Under the pieces are notes generated by a model. That model made no database searches. It worked only from the letters and a program-made list of their open reading frames with translations, and was not told the DNA's origin. Shown here piece by piece: positions 1 to 5,708 of a stretch of 42,615 nucleotides of DNA. Source of the DNA: a virus. Every line of letters starts with the position of its first letter. Positions within the stretch are counted from its first letter, which is position 1. The translations under genes were made by a program, and so were the position numbers. Location of the stretch: the IMG/VR virus record IMGVR_UViG_3300020020_000086, positions 1-42,615 of that record; one strand, 5' to 3'.

Positions 1-7
1 CTCTTAT
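1..7. other. Seven unmatched bases at the left end
   Basis: These bases precede the exact terminal repeat but differ from the seven bases that precede the same repeat at the right end (42483-42489). They create the TAA stop that apparently ends the portal gene at 4-6. In the right-hand copy the frame continues through Tyr-Gly-Thr. They are most simply an assembly or read-end error rather than a real stop. Confidence 0.7.
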
Positions 8-834
8 GCAGGCTTCGGACACGGGAAAAAATGCGTCAGGTCGAGGTGCGGGTCGTCCTCGTCCAGAATGTTCTCGCAGCCCTTTGCCACCCAGACGACG
101 CGCTGCGACGGCCGGTCCCAGATCTCCCAGAACTTGGCGCGCTGCCGGTTGTCTGCGCCGCCGACGTCCTTGGCCTCGCGGTTAACCGTGTACTCGGCGC
201 GCTGGTACTCGTCGCCGGAGTGCTTGTGGAAACGCTTGCGCGCCTCGCCGCGTGTCAGGTAGCTCGCCGCGGCGACCCACGTCACCTCGGGCCAGTTGCG
301 GCTGATGCTGTGCAGGAAGTCGCGGCGGTCCTTGAAGTCGATGCAGATCTTCTCGCTGCTGTACCGCTTGTCGCCCTTGCCACTCTCGTAGCGGCACCAC
401 GCAACGCCGCGGCAGTTCAGCGCCACGTCGTCGCGCACCAGCAGCATCAGGTCGTTGATGCGCGCCAGATCGAACGCGACATTGGCGCACCGCTCCGCCA
501 GCTCGGACGCCGCCAGCGGCACCGGGCGCTGGTCCTTGAACTTGGGCACGACGACAGGCTCGGGCTTCTTCGCGTAGATCGACGGCTTCACGACCTCGCA
601 ATTGGCCCAGAACATCGCGAACTCCTTGTCGCGAGACATGCTCGATAGCCGCTCAAGGCTGGCATACAGCTTGTCGATGCGGTCGCAATGGTCGTTCCAG
701 CCTGAAAATACGCCCTCGCTCTCCTCCAGCAGGTTGATCCACGCCTTCGCGCTCTTCGGCTCGACCGCCGGGTTAAACTCGTGATCTTCGTGCCGCAGAT
801 CTTTCTCGATCGGCTTGTCGGCGTCGTCAGCCAT
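4..834 (-). CDS. Portal protein, N-terminal part (split by window ends)
   Basis: Encodes about the first 276 residues of the portal, the dodecameric ring at the capsid vertex through which DNA is packaged and ejected. The apparent stop at 4-6 lies in the seven unmatched end bases. Across the circular junction the frame continues into 42489-41001, giving about 771 residues, close to P22-class portals (about 725 aa). The role rests on size, on position between terminase and capsid genes, and on the C-terminal half (long Gln/Lys-rich coiled coil). The start is the ATG at 834. The gene begins 8 bases after the stop of the 115-aa gene upstream, in the same late transcript. Confidence 0.85.
   Translation of the reverse strand: MADDADKPIEKDLRHEDHEFNPAVEPKSAKAWINLLEESEGVFSGWNDHCDRIDKLYASLERLSSMSRDKEFAMFWANCEVVKPSIYAKKPEPVVVPKFKDQRPVPLAASELAERCANVAFDLARINDLMLLVRDDVALNCRGVAWCRYESGKGDKRYSSEKICIDFKDRRDFLHSISRNWPEVTWVAAASYLTRGEARKRFHKHSGDEYQRAEYTVNREAKDVGGADNRQRAKFWEIWDRPSQRVVWVAKGCENILDEDDPHLDLTHFFPCPKPA
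8..133. repeat. Terminal direct repeat, left copy (126 bp)
   Basis: Bases 8-133 are identical to 42490-42615, which I compared directly. The repeat lies inside the portal gene, and joining the two copies restores one continuous reading frame. This marks a circular or circularly permuted molecule whose ends overlap in the assembly. An exact overlap of this length is typical of a k-mer assembler, so it should not be read as the phage's physical terminal repeat. Confidence 0.95.
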
Positions 835-842
835 AGGTCACC

Positions 843-1190
843 TCAGTAGCTCGGGGCCTCGTCGGGCCGATCACCCCAGCCCAACGTCATGGCGACGTTT
901 TCCATGTCGTCGCGCGTCGCATCGATCGCGTTCTGTTGTGGCAACCCAGACTTGCTGTAGTCCTGATAAACCTGCGCCGGGAAGCCCATGCCCCTCGGCT
1001 GCACAAACGGCATAGCGTTCGGATCAACCCGCCCGGCCGGGCCAAGGCTGCGCTGATGCTCCGGGTCGCTCAGCATCCGCTGCTGCGCCAGATAGAGCGC
1101 CTCCAGATCCGGCTGCCGCATCGCTTGCTCCTGCATCATCTGCCGCATGAGCCCGGCGGCGACACGTCCACGCAATGCATTATCTGCCAT
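843..1190 (-). CDS. Conserved hypothetical phage protein (115 aa)
   Basis: Not recognised. The ATG at 1190 gives a protein beginning MADNALRG, and a GGATGGGG stretch upstream could serve as ribosome-binding site. The frame stays open upstream, but those residues overlap the preceding gene and look like out-of-frame noise. The N-terminal half is helical and Met/Gln-rich (two RQM-type helices), and the C-terminal part is proline-containing and acidic. It sits between terminase and portal, overlapping the previous gene by 11 bases and ending 8 bases before the portal start, so it is co-translated with packaging genes. A packaging or portal accessory role is inferred from place only. Confidence 0.7.
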   Translation of the reverse strand: MADNALRGRVAAGLMRQMMQEQAMRQPDLEALYLAQQRMLSDPEHQRSLGPAGRVDPNAMPFVQPRGMGFPAQVYQDYSKSGLPQQNAIDATRDDMENVAMTLGWGDRPDEAPSY

Positions 1191-1440
1191 CGTAGAACCC
1201 CATCCTGTGCTTGCCGACCTCGCGCGCAAGGATGCGCAGCTCGCGGGCGGCATCGGGATACTTCTGCATCAGCCGCATGAACTCGCCGGTCGACTTGACG
1301 ATCACCGGCAGCACGCGGGGGATCTCCAGCGGGCGCGTCTTCAGCCACTCCGTCAAGGGGTCGAGCGCCAGTACCACGTCGGTCTCCACAACGTGCACCA
1401 GCGCCTTGCTGGGGATCATCGGCAGCTTGGAGGGGGTCAC
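1180..1440 (-). CDS. Small conserved hypothetical protein after terminase (86 aa)
   Basis: Not recognised. The start is the GTG at 1440, which overlaps the terminase stop in a GTGA arrangement and implies translational coupling. The protein (VTPSKLPMIPSKALVHVVET...) is mostly helical with a basic C-terminus and contains no catalytic motif I can name. It overlaps the next gene by 11 bases. Tight coupling on both sides suggests a function tied to packaging or head assembly, but nothing in the sequence proves that. Confidence 0.7.
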   Translation of the reverse strand: MTPSKLPMIPSKALVHVVETDVVLALDPLTEWLKTRPLEIPRVLPVIVKSTGEFMRLMQKYPDAARELRILAREVGKHRMGFYDGR

Positions 1441-2801
1441 AGCCGTAGCCCTCCCGCGCGATCGACCGGCGGCGGCGGAATGCGCCAGCCTTCCTGCTTC
1501 GGCTCCGGCGTCACGCGCCGATGCACGCCGCGCCACGACAGCGACAGATACCTGAACGCCGCGGCCGGGTGCGACGTCCAATCGTGCACGTCGGTGGCGC
1601 GGAACGCCTTCTTCTCATCGTCCCATTCGCGCCGGTATTGCTCCAACGCATCGAGGCCGCCGGTCTCGCACCGCGGATGAAACACGCAGTACGGAAACGT
1701 GCGCCTGCACGCATTGATACCGTCGGCGAACGTCGCCATCGGCACCAGCATGGGATTGAGCCCCAGCGCCTTCATGGTCTCGACGCGGGTCTTGCCCGAT
1801 CCCCACTCCTTGATCTTCGCGTCGTGCGGCACGAAGTCAGTGCCGCGCACCCAACCGTGCTCGCGTTCCTTGCGCTCGATCACCTCGGCATAGTGCTCGA
1901 CGCCTGCGCCGCTCGCCGCGTAGTGGTCGAGCACGACCAGCTGTGCGCCTTGGATCTGCCACCACCAGATCGAGGTGTCTTCGCGCACCCCCAGATCCCA
2001 AGCCCGGTGCACTGGCTCGCCGGGTATTGCGGCGACGTCAAGCACCCGTCCCTCGGCGCGAACGGCTGCCATCTCCATGGCGAAGTAGGCACCCAATATG
2101 CTGGCGTTCCAATCACAGTAATACTCCTGCCGGAATTGAGCGTTGCCCATGTCCTCGCCGTACAGCGCAGAGTATTCCCTCAAGGTTTCGGCAAGAGCTT
2201 GGTCGGAGACCTCGCCGGTATCCTTGGCTGTGAGCCGCTCGCTGAACCACTCGGGGCTTCGCTGGGCATGATTAAAAAGGGCGAACGCATGATTGCGTCC
2301 TCGGGGAGTAGAGACAAACGTCGCCCAACCGTTGTTCTCCTCGACCATCGGGCGGTGGTAGGCCCATGCGCTTGGGTTCGCCAGCGCATATTCGGAGTAG
2401 ACGATGCCAGCGACGCTGGCTCCGACCGTAGTGTTATAGGTGTCGGACCCAATACATTGCCATGTTGATCCGTTGCGGAAGCGGATGAACATCTCGCTAT
2501 CATTCGTGTTGGCTCTGAACTTTTCGGGGAAGGCTTCATCGATACGTCGTCGTCCGGTGTGCGCATTGATCGCTGTCCATATTGCCTTGCGGGCCTGTGC
2601 ATATTCGGGGAGGCAGTGCCAGTAGTTTCCGACGCGCTCGGTCAGCGCGATCATGGTGTGATGCAGCAGCACGTCGTCCTTGCCTGCGCGGCGGTGCCAG
2701 ACCGCGATCGCGCGCTTGCCGCCGTCACGCAAATACTTCCACAGCGCCATCTGATGCGGCCGCGGCGTCCACTTGTTGTACGGCAGCTCGATGTCGATCA
2801 T
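1437..2801 (-). CDS. terL: Terminase large subunit (454 aa)
   Basis: The DNA-packaging motor: an N-terminal ATPase and a C-terminal RNase H-fold nuclease. The Walker A-type motif WHRRAGKD lies at residues 35-42, the hydrophobic Walker B strand ending IVYSE at 133-137, and the coupling motif STPRG at 164-168. The nuclease half has the characteristic WDLG (Asp269) followed by REDTS, and HD at about 326-327 (PHDAKIKEWG). The start is the ATG at 2801. The frame is open for 62 more codons upstream, but those are Arg/Ser-rich noise overlapping other genes. The ATG overlaps the stop of the 41-aa membrane protein (ATGA). Length is normal for the family. Confidence 0.95.
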   Translation of the reverse strand: MIDIELPYNKWTPRPHQMALWKYLRDGGKRAIAVWHRRAGKDDVLLHHTMIALTERVGNYWHCLPEYAQARKAIWTAINAHTGRRRIDEAFPEKFRANTNDSEMFIRFRNGSTWQCIGSDTYNTTVGASVAGIVYSEYALANPSAWAYHRPMVEENNGWATFVSTPRGRNHAFALFNHAQRSPEWFSERLTAKDTGEVSDQALAETLREYSALYGEDMGNAQFRQEYYCDWNASILGAYFAMEMAAVRAEGRVLDVAAIPGEPVHRAWDLGVREDTSIWWWQIQGAQLVVLDHYAASGAGVEHYAEVIERKEREHGWVRGTDFVPHDAKIKEWGSGKTRVETMKALGLNPMLVPMATFADGINACRRTFPYCVFHPRCETGGLDALEQYRREWDDEKKAFRATDVHDWTSHPAAAFRYLSLSWRGVHRRVTPEPKQEGWRIPPPPVDRAGGLRL

Positions 2802-2923
2802 AGCGCCCACTTCCCAACAGCGACGCCGACGATGAGTGCCATGGCGAGCAAGAACACAAGCACCCAGAACGCACGACCGATATCGCGAGCCAACACCAAG
2901 CTGAAGAAGTCTGGCCCGATCAT
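2798..2923 (-). CDS. Small single-span membrane protein (41 aa)
   Basis: Starts MIGPDFFSLVLARDIGRAFW and is followed by one hydrophobic segment (about residues 18-36, WVLVFLLAMALIVGVAVG) and a short basic tail. The start is the ATG at 2923, fused to the preceding stop (TGATG). The stop overlaps the terminase ATG. It is the last of four consecutive tiny overlapping membrane ORFs. It could be a holin-like or spanin-like peptide or an exclusion protein; no family recognised. The perfect ATGA coupling at both ends supports its being real. Confidence 0.65.
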   Translation of the reverse strand: MIGPDFFSLVLARDIGRAFWVLVFLLAMALIVGVAVGKWAL

Positions 2924-3021
2924 CAGTCAATCCCGATCCACTGACACACGGCCTCGATCGCGAGCGGCGAGATGACGAAGCCTGCAACGAACGCCGCGAT
3001 GATGCAGAGCCAGAACATCAT
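2923..3021 (-). CDS. Tiny membrane protein (32 aa)
   Basis: MMFWLCIIAAFVAGFVISPL followed by AIEAVCQWIGID. Almost the whole peptide is one hydrophobic helix, starting at the double ATG at 3021/3018. Its start overlaps the preceding stop in ATGA form, and its stop overlaps the next ATG. Function unknown. Its place in a nest of overlapping membrane peptides upstream of terminase suggests a lysis or membrane-modifying cassette. Confidence 0.6.
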   Translation of the reverse strand: MMFWLCIIAAFVAGFVISPLAIEAVCQWIGID

Positions 3022-3179
3022 CGCTTGCCTCCGACGACTGTCCCCTCGGCAGGCATCGGCACGCAGTACGCCGCAGCGATGACGACGACGTCCTGCGCGG
3101 CCTTCGTGCACGCCTCGCGCGTCGGATAGCCAGTGATGGCCCACGACGCGCCGATGACAAGCACCCACACTGTCGTCAC
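3018..3179 (-). CDS. Small exported or membrane protein (53 aa, GTG start)
   Basis: Predicted from GTG at 3179 (GTGA overlap with the preceding stop). A start at GTG 3194 would add five residues. The N-terminus VTTVWVLVIGASWAITGYPT is a hydrophobic segment resembling a signal or anchor sequence. Then follow a Cys-containing helix (REACTKAAQDVVVIAAAYC) and a PMPAEGTVVGGKR tail. The two cysteines could form a periplasmic disulfide. No family recognised. The stop is coupled to the 32-aa gene. Confidence 0.55.
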   Translation of the reverse strand: MTTVWVLVIGASWAITGYPTREACTKAAQDVVVIAAAYCVPMPAEGTVVGGKR

Positions 3180-3256
3180 GACATTGCCTTCCACAAAAAG
3201 TAGCAGAGCACGATCGCACCCGACGCCACGACGTAGAGCGCGATCACGTTAGCCAT
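3176..3256 (-). CDS. Tiny membrane peptide (26 aa)
   Basis: MANVIALYVVASGAIVLCYF followed by LWKAMS: a single transmembrane helix with a basic C-terminal end. The ATG is at 3256. It overlaps the 3' end of the Acb2-like gene by 8 bases and its own stop is shared with the next GTG (GTGA). Too short for homology-based naming. The support is the unbroken chain of coupled starts and stops. Confidence 0.5.
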   Translation of the reverse strand: MANVIALYVVASGAIVLCYFLWKAMS

Positions 3257-3482
3257 CGGTCGCCTGCGGACGCGCAGCATGCTGCGCAGCCTTGCCGCGC
3301 TGCAGCCAGAACATTGCTTCCTCAAGCTTGGTGATGCACAGCGCGTACTCGCGACAAGGCGTCAACTCGCGCACGATGCGCACTGTGAGCGCGCTGAGTT
3401 GCGCGGTGAGATCGTCGGCGAGCGCGTCGACATACTCGGCCTGCGGCATCGCCGAGTTATTGGGCTGCGTGCGCGCGACCAT
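3249..3482 (-). CDS. Acb2/Tad1-hairpin-like protein, candidate anti-CBASS sponge (77 aa)
   Basis: Residues about 30-66 form two helices with the core PCREYALCITKLEEAMFW. This strongly resembles the pattern P-x-RE-x-(S/A)-L-x-(L/I)-T-x-LE-x-A-x-(F/M)W of short phage proteins carrying the Acb2/Tad1 hairpin domain. In that family, Acb2 binds cyclic di- and trinucleotides made by CBASS, and Tad1 binds Thoeris signals, stopping abortive infection. The residues after the Trp differ: WLQRGKAAQ here, against WANA-x-IAR as commonly seen, so ligand binding is not assured. The start ATG at 3482 overlaps the previous stop (TAATG). It sits in the late operon just before the tiny membrane genes and terminase. 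Assignment is from remembered family pattern, not a search. Confidence 0.65.
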   Translation of the reverse strand: MVARTQPNNSAMPQAEYVDALADDLTAQLSALTVRIVRELTPCREYALCITKLEEAMFWLQRGKAAQHAARPQATDG

Positions 3483-3715
3483 TACTTTTTCTTTCCTTCC
3501 AGAATAGTCCGAATGGTGATGCGGATATCGCCCTCGCCGTCCTCGCCGGTGACCGGCTGTGCAGGTCGGCCGTGACCGCGCTCCCACAACATCGCCGTGG
3601 CCCGCAGCCGCGTATCCTCGTTCAGGCTATTCTCGGCGATACCGGCAACCATGCGCACGGTGGTCTCGGTATAGGAGCGGCACAGCGAACGGATATCTGC
3701 TGGTACTTTAGCCAT
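3482..3715 (-). CDS. Small conserved phage protein, candidate terminase small subunit (77 aa)
   Basis: The N-terminal 50 residues follow a pattern common in phage and plasmid proteins: a helix (YTETTVRMVAGIAEN), a second helix (NEDTRLRATAMLWERG), then HGRPAQPV. This resembles proteins annotated as DUF5681-like or small terminase-like, with xxRGxGKPxQ at the end of the repeat. The C-terminus is charged (ITIRTILEGKKK). Early position in the late operon, ahead of the large terminase, makes a DNA-recognition role plausible, but I see no convincing helix-turn-helix. TAA is followed directly by the next ATG overlap (TAATG). Confidence 0.5.
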   Translation of the reverse strand: MAKVPADIRSLCRSYTETTVRMVAGIAENSLNEDTRLRATAMLWERGHGRPAQPVTGEDGEGDIRITIRTILEGKKK

Positions 3716-3886
3716 TTAGCTCGGGGGTGCCCCCCTCCTCTGCAGCTCATCGACGTCGGCGCGCAGGCGCTGAATATCGATCATGATGGCGACCAGCGCG
3801 GTTTTAATTTCGGCATTGGCGTCGTTGATCAATTTCACCGCGGCGTCGCGCTCGGTGATGAGGGGAATGATTTTGCCGTAGGCCAT
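3716..3886 (-). CDS. First gene of the late operon, coiled-coil protein (56 aa)
   Basis: Begins at the ATG at 3886 with a good Shine-Dalgarno (AGGGGAG). A longer version from 3913 is possible but has no such site. The protein (MAYGKIIPLITERDAAVKLI...) is almost all helix, and residues 33-52 read as an amphipathic coiled coil (IMIDIQRLRADVDELQRR). It lies immediately downstream of the terminator/promoter gap and its stop abuts the next ATG. Function unknown. It probably marks the start of late transcription. Confidence 0.6.
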   Translation of the reverse strand: MAYGKIIPLITERDAAVKLINDANAEIKTALVAIMIDIQRLRADVDELQRRGAPPS

Positions 3887-3962
3887 GCCCGCTCCCCTGT
3901 AGTGCCCGGCCACCCACTAAAGGGCCCTCTGCCGCCGGGCGGGCAGCCCTGAATGCAAACGC
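3887..3962 (-). promoter_or_regulatory. Probable late-operon control gap with GC hairpin
   Basis: This short gap separates the terminator of the upstream unit from the first late gene, so late transcription probably initiates here or reads through from above. It holds a GC-rich hairpin at 3921-3950 (AGGG...CTGCC / GGCAG...CCCT). I could not find a convincing -35/-10 pair, which would suit a promoter needing a phage activator. Confidence 0.35.
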
Positions 3963-4004
3963 AAAAAGGGCGCGTACGCCCATTACTGGGACATTACGCG
4001 CCCT
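3963..4004 (-). terminator. Rho-independent terminator (minus strand) ending the 4616-4042 unit
   Basis: On the minus strand the arms AGGGCGCGT and ACGCGCCCT (plus-strand 3996-4004 and 3967-3975) are perfectly complementary and are followed immediately by TTTTT. It lies 38 bases downstream of the HTH gene stop, closing the short operator-controlled leftward unit before the late operon. Confidence 0.8.
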
Positions 4005-4041
4005 CCCGCCGACCGTCTACGGGGAAGGAAAAACGGCCGGA

Positions 4042-4278
4042 CTAGTCTGCCTTGGGTGCGGGTGGCACCTTCGGCATGATTTCGTATGCGTCGAGGATAC
4101 GCAGCAGCAGCACGAAGCCGGGCGGCACCTCGGCCTCGCCGGATATGTAGCGGCGGGCTTGGCGGTGCGAGACGCCCAAGTAGCGGCCTGCGCCTTCCTG
4201 CGTCATGCCCAGCGATGCGATCAGCCCCCGGTACTGCCGGGGGCTGATGCTGCGCTGGTTTTGCCAGTCGTCTGTCAT
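4042..4278 (-). CDS. Small helix-turn-helix protein, candidate repressor of the palindrome regulon (78 aa)
   Basis: The central segment reads as a Cro/XRE-type HTH: helix ISPRQYRGLIASLG, then MTQEGAGRYLG-VSHRQARRYI-SGEAEVPP, with a following helix VLLLRILDAYEI. It is the second gene of the unit driven by the operator-containing minus promoter (4643-4671), its ATG overlapping the first gene's stop (ATGA). That place suggests it may bind the TAGGCC-N5-GGCCTA sites and control its own synthesis. Which protein binds the sites is inference. A second HTH protein (14858-15094) is the alternative. This fold is also seen in proteins with no repressor role. Confidence 0.7.
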   Translation of the reverse strand: MTDDWQNQRSISPRQYRGLIASLGMTQEGAGRYLGVSHRQARRYISGEAEVPPGFVLLLRILDAYEIMPKVPPAPKAD

Positions 4279-4616
4279 GCGGTCTCCTTGTTGAACTCGG
4301 CGAACTTTTTGGTATCGCGCTTGCGGGATGCCTCAGCACGCTTGACGGCGATCTGGCGGGCTTCTTCCAGCGTGCGGGTGATGGCGCGGTTGAATGCCGG
4401 GCCGTAGCCCTTGCCGTTGCGGCAGGGATTGCTGAGCAGCTCGAACGCGGGCTCACCGGCCTCAACGCTGAAGCCTACGCCGTAGGCCCCGTAGCTCTTG
4501 GGGGTGTCGGAGATCATCTGGCGGATCTCCCACATGTAGCCGCAGGCGCGGCCCTTCTGGTCGACGAAGCCGAAGTCGGTGGAGCCGGTATCGAGGGGCA
4601 GGTACTGAGTAGTCAT
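4275..4616 (-). CDS. Hypothetical early protein (113 aa)
   Basis: Not recognised. First gene of the leftward operator-controlled unit. The start ATG at 4616 is preceded by the shared leader CATCACAACGGAG. The N-terminal half looks like a compact beta fold (QYLPLDTGSTDFGFVDQKGR, then GAYGVGFSVEAG), and the C-terminal third is a basic helix (TRTLEEARQIAVKRAEASRK). Its coupling to the HTH gene suggests early expression. No catalytic motif seen. Confidence 0.75.
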   Translation of the reverse strand: MTTQYLPLDTGSTDFGFVDQKGRACGYMWEIRQMISDTPKSYGAYGVGFSVEAGEPAFELLSNPCRNGKGYGPAFNRAITRTLEEARQIAVKRAEASRKRDTKKFAEFNKETA

Positions 4617-4623
4617 TTGCTTT

Positions 4624-4636
4624 CTCCGTTGTGATG
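4624..4636 (-). promoter_or_regulatory. Shared early leader CATCACAACGGAG (copy 1)
   Basis: Minus-strand copy 7 bases upstream of the ATG at 4616. The final CGGAG is the ribosome-binding site, and the preceding CATCACAA is conserved well beyond what ribosome binding needs. Confidence 0.75.
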
Positions 4637-4642
4637 CCCCCC

Positions 4643-4671
4643 TTGTAGGCCAGCCCGGCCTAGACCGTCAA
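4643..4671 (-). promoter_or_regulatory. Leftward early promoter with operator O1 in its spacer
   Basis: On the minus strand: -35 TTGACG (4671-4666), a 17-base spacer, then CTACAA/TACAAG as -10 (about 4648-4642). The spacer contains a perfect inverted repeat, TAGGCC-N5-GGCCTA on the plus strand at 4646-4662. A protein bound there would block RNA polymerase. It is divergent from the plus-strand promoter at 4726-4755. Confidence 0.7.
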
Positions 4672-4677
4672 TCCCGA

Positions 4678-4694
4678 TAGGCCTGACCGGCCGA
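4678..4694. promoter_or_regulatory. Operator O2 (imperfect palindrome) between divergent promoters
   Basis: TAGGCCTGACCGGCCGA has the same TAGGCC-N5-GGCC(T/G)A arrangement with one mismatch in the right arm. Its centre is 32 bases from O1, about three helical turns, so cooperative binding with O1 on the same DNA face is plausible. Confidence 0.55.
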
Positions 4695-4725
4695 TAAAAT
4701 AATTCCAGAAAATATGGAATTGGGG

Positions 4726-4755
4726 TTGACGCATTAGGCCAGCCCGGCCTATCAA
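4726..4755 (+). promoter_or_regulatory. Rightward early promoter with operator O3 in its spacer
   Basis: -35 TTGACG (4726-4731), then -10 CTATCA at 17 bases or TATCAA at 18. The spacer carries TAGGCCAGCCCGGCCTA (4735-4751), identical to O1. An AT-rich stretch (AAAATAATTCCAGAAAATAT) lies just upstream and could act as an UP element. It drives the 4780-5708 genes. Confidence 0.75.
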
Positions 4756-4759
4756 GATG

Positions 4760-4773
4760 CATCAACAACGGAG
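4760..4773 (+). promoter_or_regulatory. Shared early leader (copy 2, CATCAACAACGGAG)
   Basis: Differs from the consensus CATCACAACGGAG by one inserted A. It ends 6 bases before the ATG at 4780 and lies just downstream of the operator-containing promoter, so it is near the 5' end of the mRNA. Confidence 0.7.
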
Positions 4774-4779
4774 GCCATC

Positions 4780-5040
4780 ATGGCACGCAAGTCCACCCGC
4801 CCTTCCCTCACCAATTCCGCGTACTGGCAGAAGTCCGACGCCGTTCTGCGCTTCATCCTCAAGGATGCCAGCGCCGCCGCCGATTGCATGCGCGGCATGG
4901 ATGACGCCGCGGAGGCCAAATACCTTGAACAGATGGCCGATGCCGAGACCGTGCTGGCCTCCCGCAGAGGAGTGTCCGCCGTCATCGACCACCCCACCCA
5001 CGCCAACTGGGCCCCCGCCCTTGAAGGTTTTGAAGACTGA
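4780..5040 (+). CDS. Hypothetical early protein (86 aa)
   Basis: Not recognised. First gene of the rightward operator-controlled unit. MARKSTRPSLTNSAYWQKSD opens a basic N-terminus, followed by helices with conserved-looking ACMRGMDDAAEAKYLEQMAD spacing and an acidic end (ALEGFED). No domain named. The small size, early promoter and shared leader fit a host-takeover or regulatory protein, which is inference from context only. Confidence 0.7.
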   Translation: MARKSTRPSLTNSAYWQKSDAVLRFILKDASAAADCMRGMDDAAEAKYLEQMADAETVLASRRGVSAVIDHPTHANWAPALEGFED

Positions 5041-5080
5041 CCCGGCCGGGCGACCCGGACCTGCCGCCCATCACCACCAC

Positions 5081-5093
5081 CATCACAACGGAG
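5081..5093 (+). promoter_or_regulatory. Shared early leader CATCACAACGGAG (copy 3)
   Basis: Exact 13-base copy ending 6 bases before the ATG at 5100, here within an operon rather than at the mRNA start. It follows a GC-rich partly palindromic stretch (CCCGGCCGGG). Confidence 0.75.
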
Positions 5094-5099
5094 ACCACC

Positions 5100-5423
5100 A
5101 TGACCACATCGAACCTGACCGCCCTGATCGACGCCTTCGCGGCCCTGAAGCAGAAGCAGGCCGTGCTGGAGGCGGAAGAGACCGCGCTGAAGGCTGCGCT
5201 GGCCGACGTTCCGGCGGGCAATTACGAGAGCGAAAACTACCGCCTGTCGATCATCGATGGCGTGCGCAAGACCGACGACAAGGAACTGGCCGCCAAGGTC
5301 AAGGAAGTCGTCGCGGAGTACAAGCTGTCGCTGACGCCGCAGTACCTGTGCGCCCACACAGTCAAGACCGACACCCGGACCCACCGGATCGGCCTGCCCA
5401 CCGGCAAGGATCTGGCGCAGTAG
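5100..5423 (+). CDS. Hypothetical early coiled-coil protein (107 aa)
   Basis: Not recognised. The N-terminal 40 residues form a heptad-rich coiled coil (LIDAFAALKQKQAVLEAEE). A beta segment follows (NYESENYRLSIIDGVRKT), then a charged helix (KELAAKVKEVVAEYKLSL) and the tail THRIGLPTGKDLAQ. Length and layout resemble small early proteins of other siphoviruses and podoviruses that I cannot name. It carries the shared leader just upstream, in the operator-controlled unit. Confidence 0.7.
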   Translation: MTTSNLTALIDAFAALKQKQAVLEAEETALKAALADVPAGNYESENYRLSIIDGVRKTDDKELAAKVKEVVAEYKLSLTPQYLCAHTVKTDTRTHRIGLPTGKDLAQ

Positions 5424-5483
5424 CGCCAGATCGCCACCCCTAAAATTCACCCCCTAAAACCTAAAACCCACCGGAGTACCACC

Positions 5484-5708
5484 ATGCCCACCCTCAAGCT
5501 TGGCTCAAAATCCAAGGTTATTTCGGCCCGGCCCGACCGCCACCCGGCCTACACTGTCATCGCGTTCCGCACCCCTTTCGGCACGCTGGACCGTGTCCGC
5601 ATCCCCTACGAAGAGGCCACGACCGACCGCATCTCCGATGCCGTTGCGGGGCTCGCCCTGCGCTACTCGATGGCGGAAGGCGACAGCATCACGATCGAAG
5701 TCGAATAG
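5484..5708 (+). CDS. Hypothetical early protein (74 aa)
   Basis: Not recognised. A predicted all-beta small protein (MPTLKLGSKSKVISARPDRH, then YTVIAFRTPFGTLDRVRIPY) ending in an acidic strand (DSITIEVE). The start ATG at 5484 has a CCGGAG site but not the shared leader. It is the last gene of the rightward unit. Its 3' end overlaps the opposing gene by 20 bases, and its transcript is closed by the terminator at 5768-5796. Confidence 0.7.
   Translation: MPTLKLGSKSKVISARPDRHPAYTVIAFRTPFGTLDRVRIPYEEATTDRISDAVAGLALRYSMAEGDSITIEVE

Noticed and set aside
4-6. Portal stop codon as a genuine truncation
   Set aside because: The stop lies in seven bases that disagree with the overlapping right end. 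The right-end version continues the frame for a normal-length portal.
2927-3160. 77-aa Arg-rich minus-strand frame over the tiny membrane genes
   Set aside because: Composition is typical of an out-of-frame GC-rich read. The alternative frames give hydrophobic peptides with coupled start/stop codons.
3921-3950. GC hairpin as a second terminator
   Set aside because: Stem is interrupted by unpaired bases and there is no T-run on either strand. Kept only as part of the control gap.
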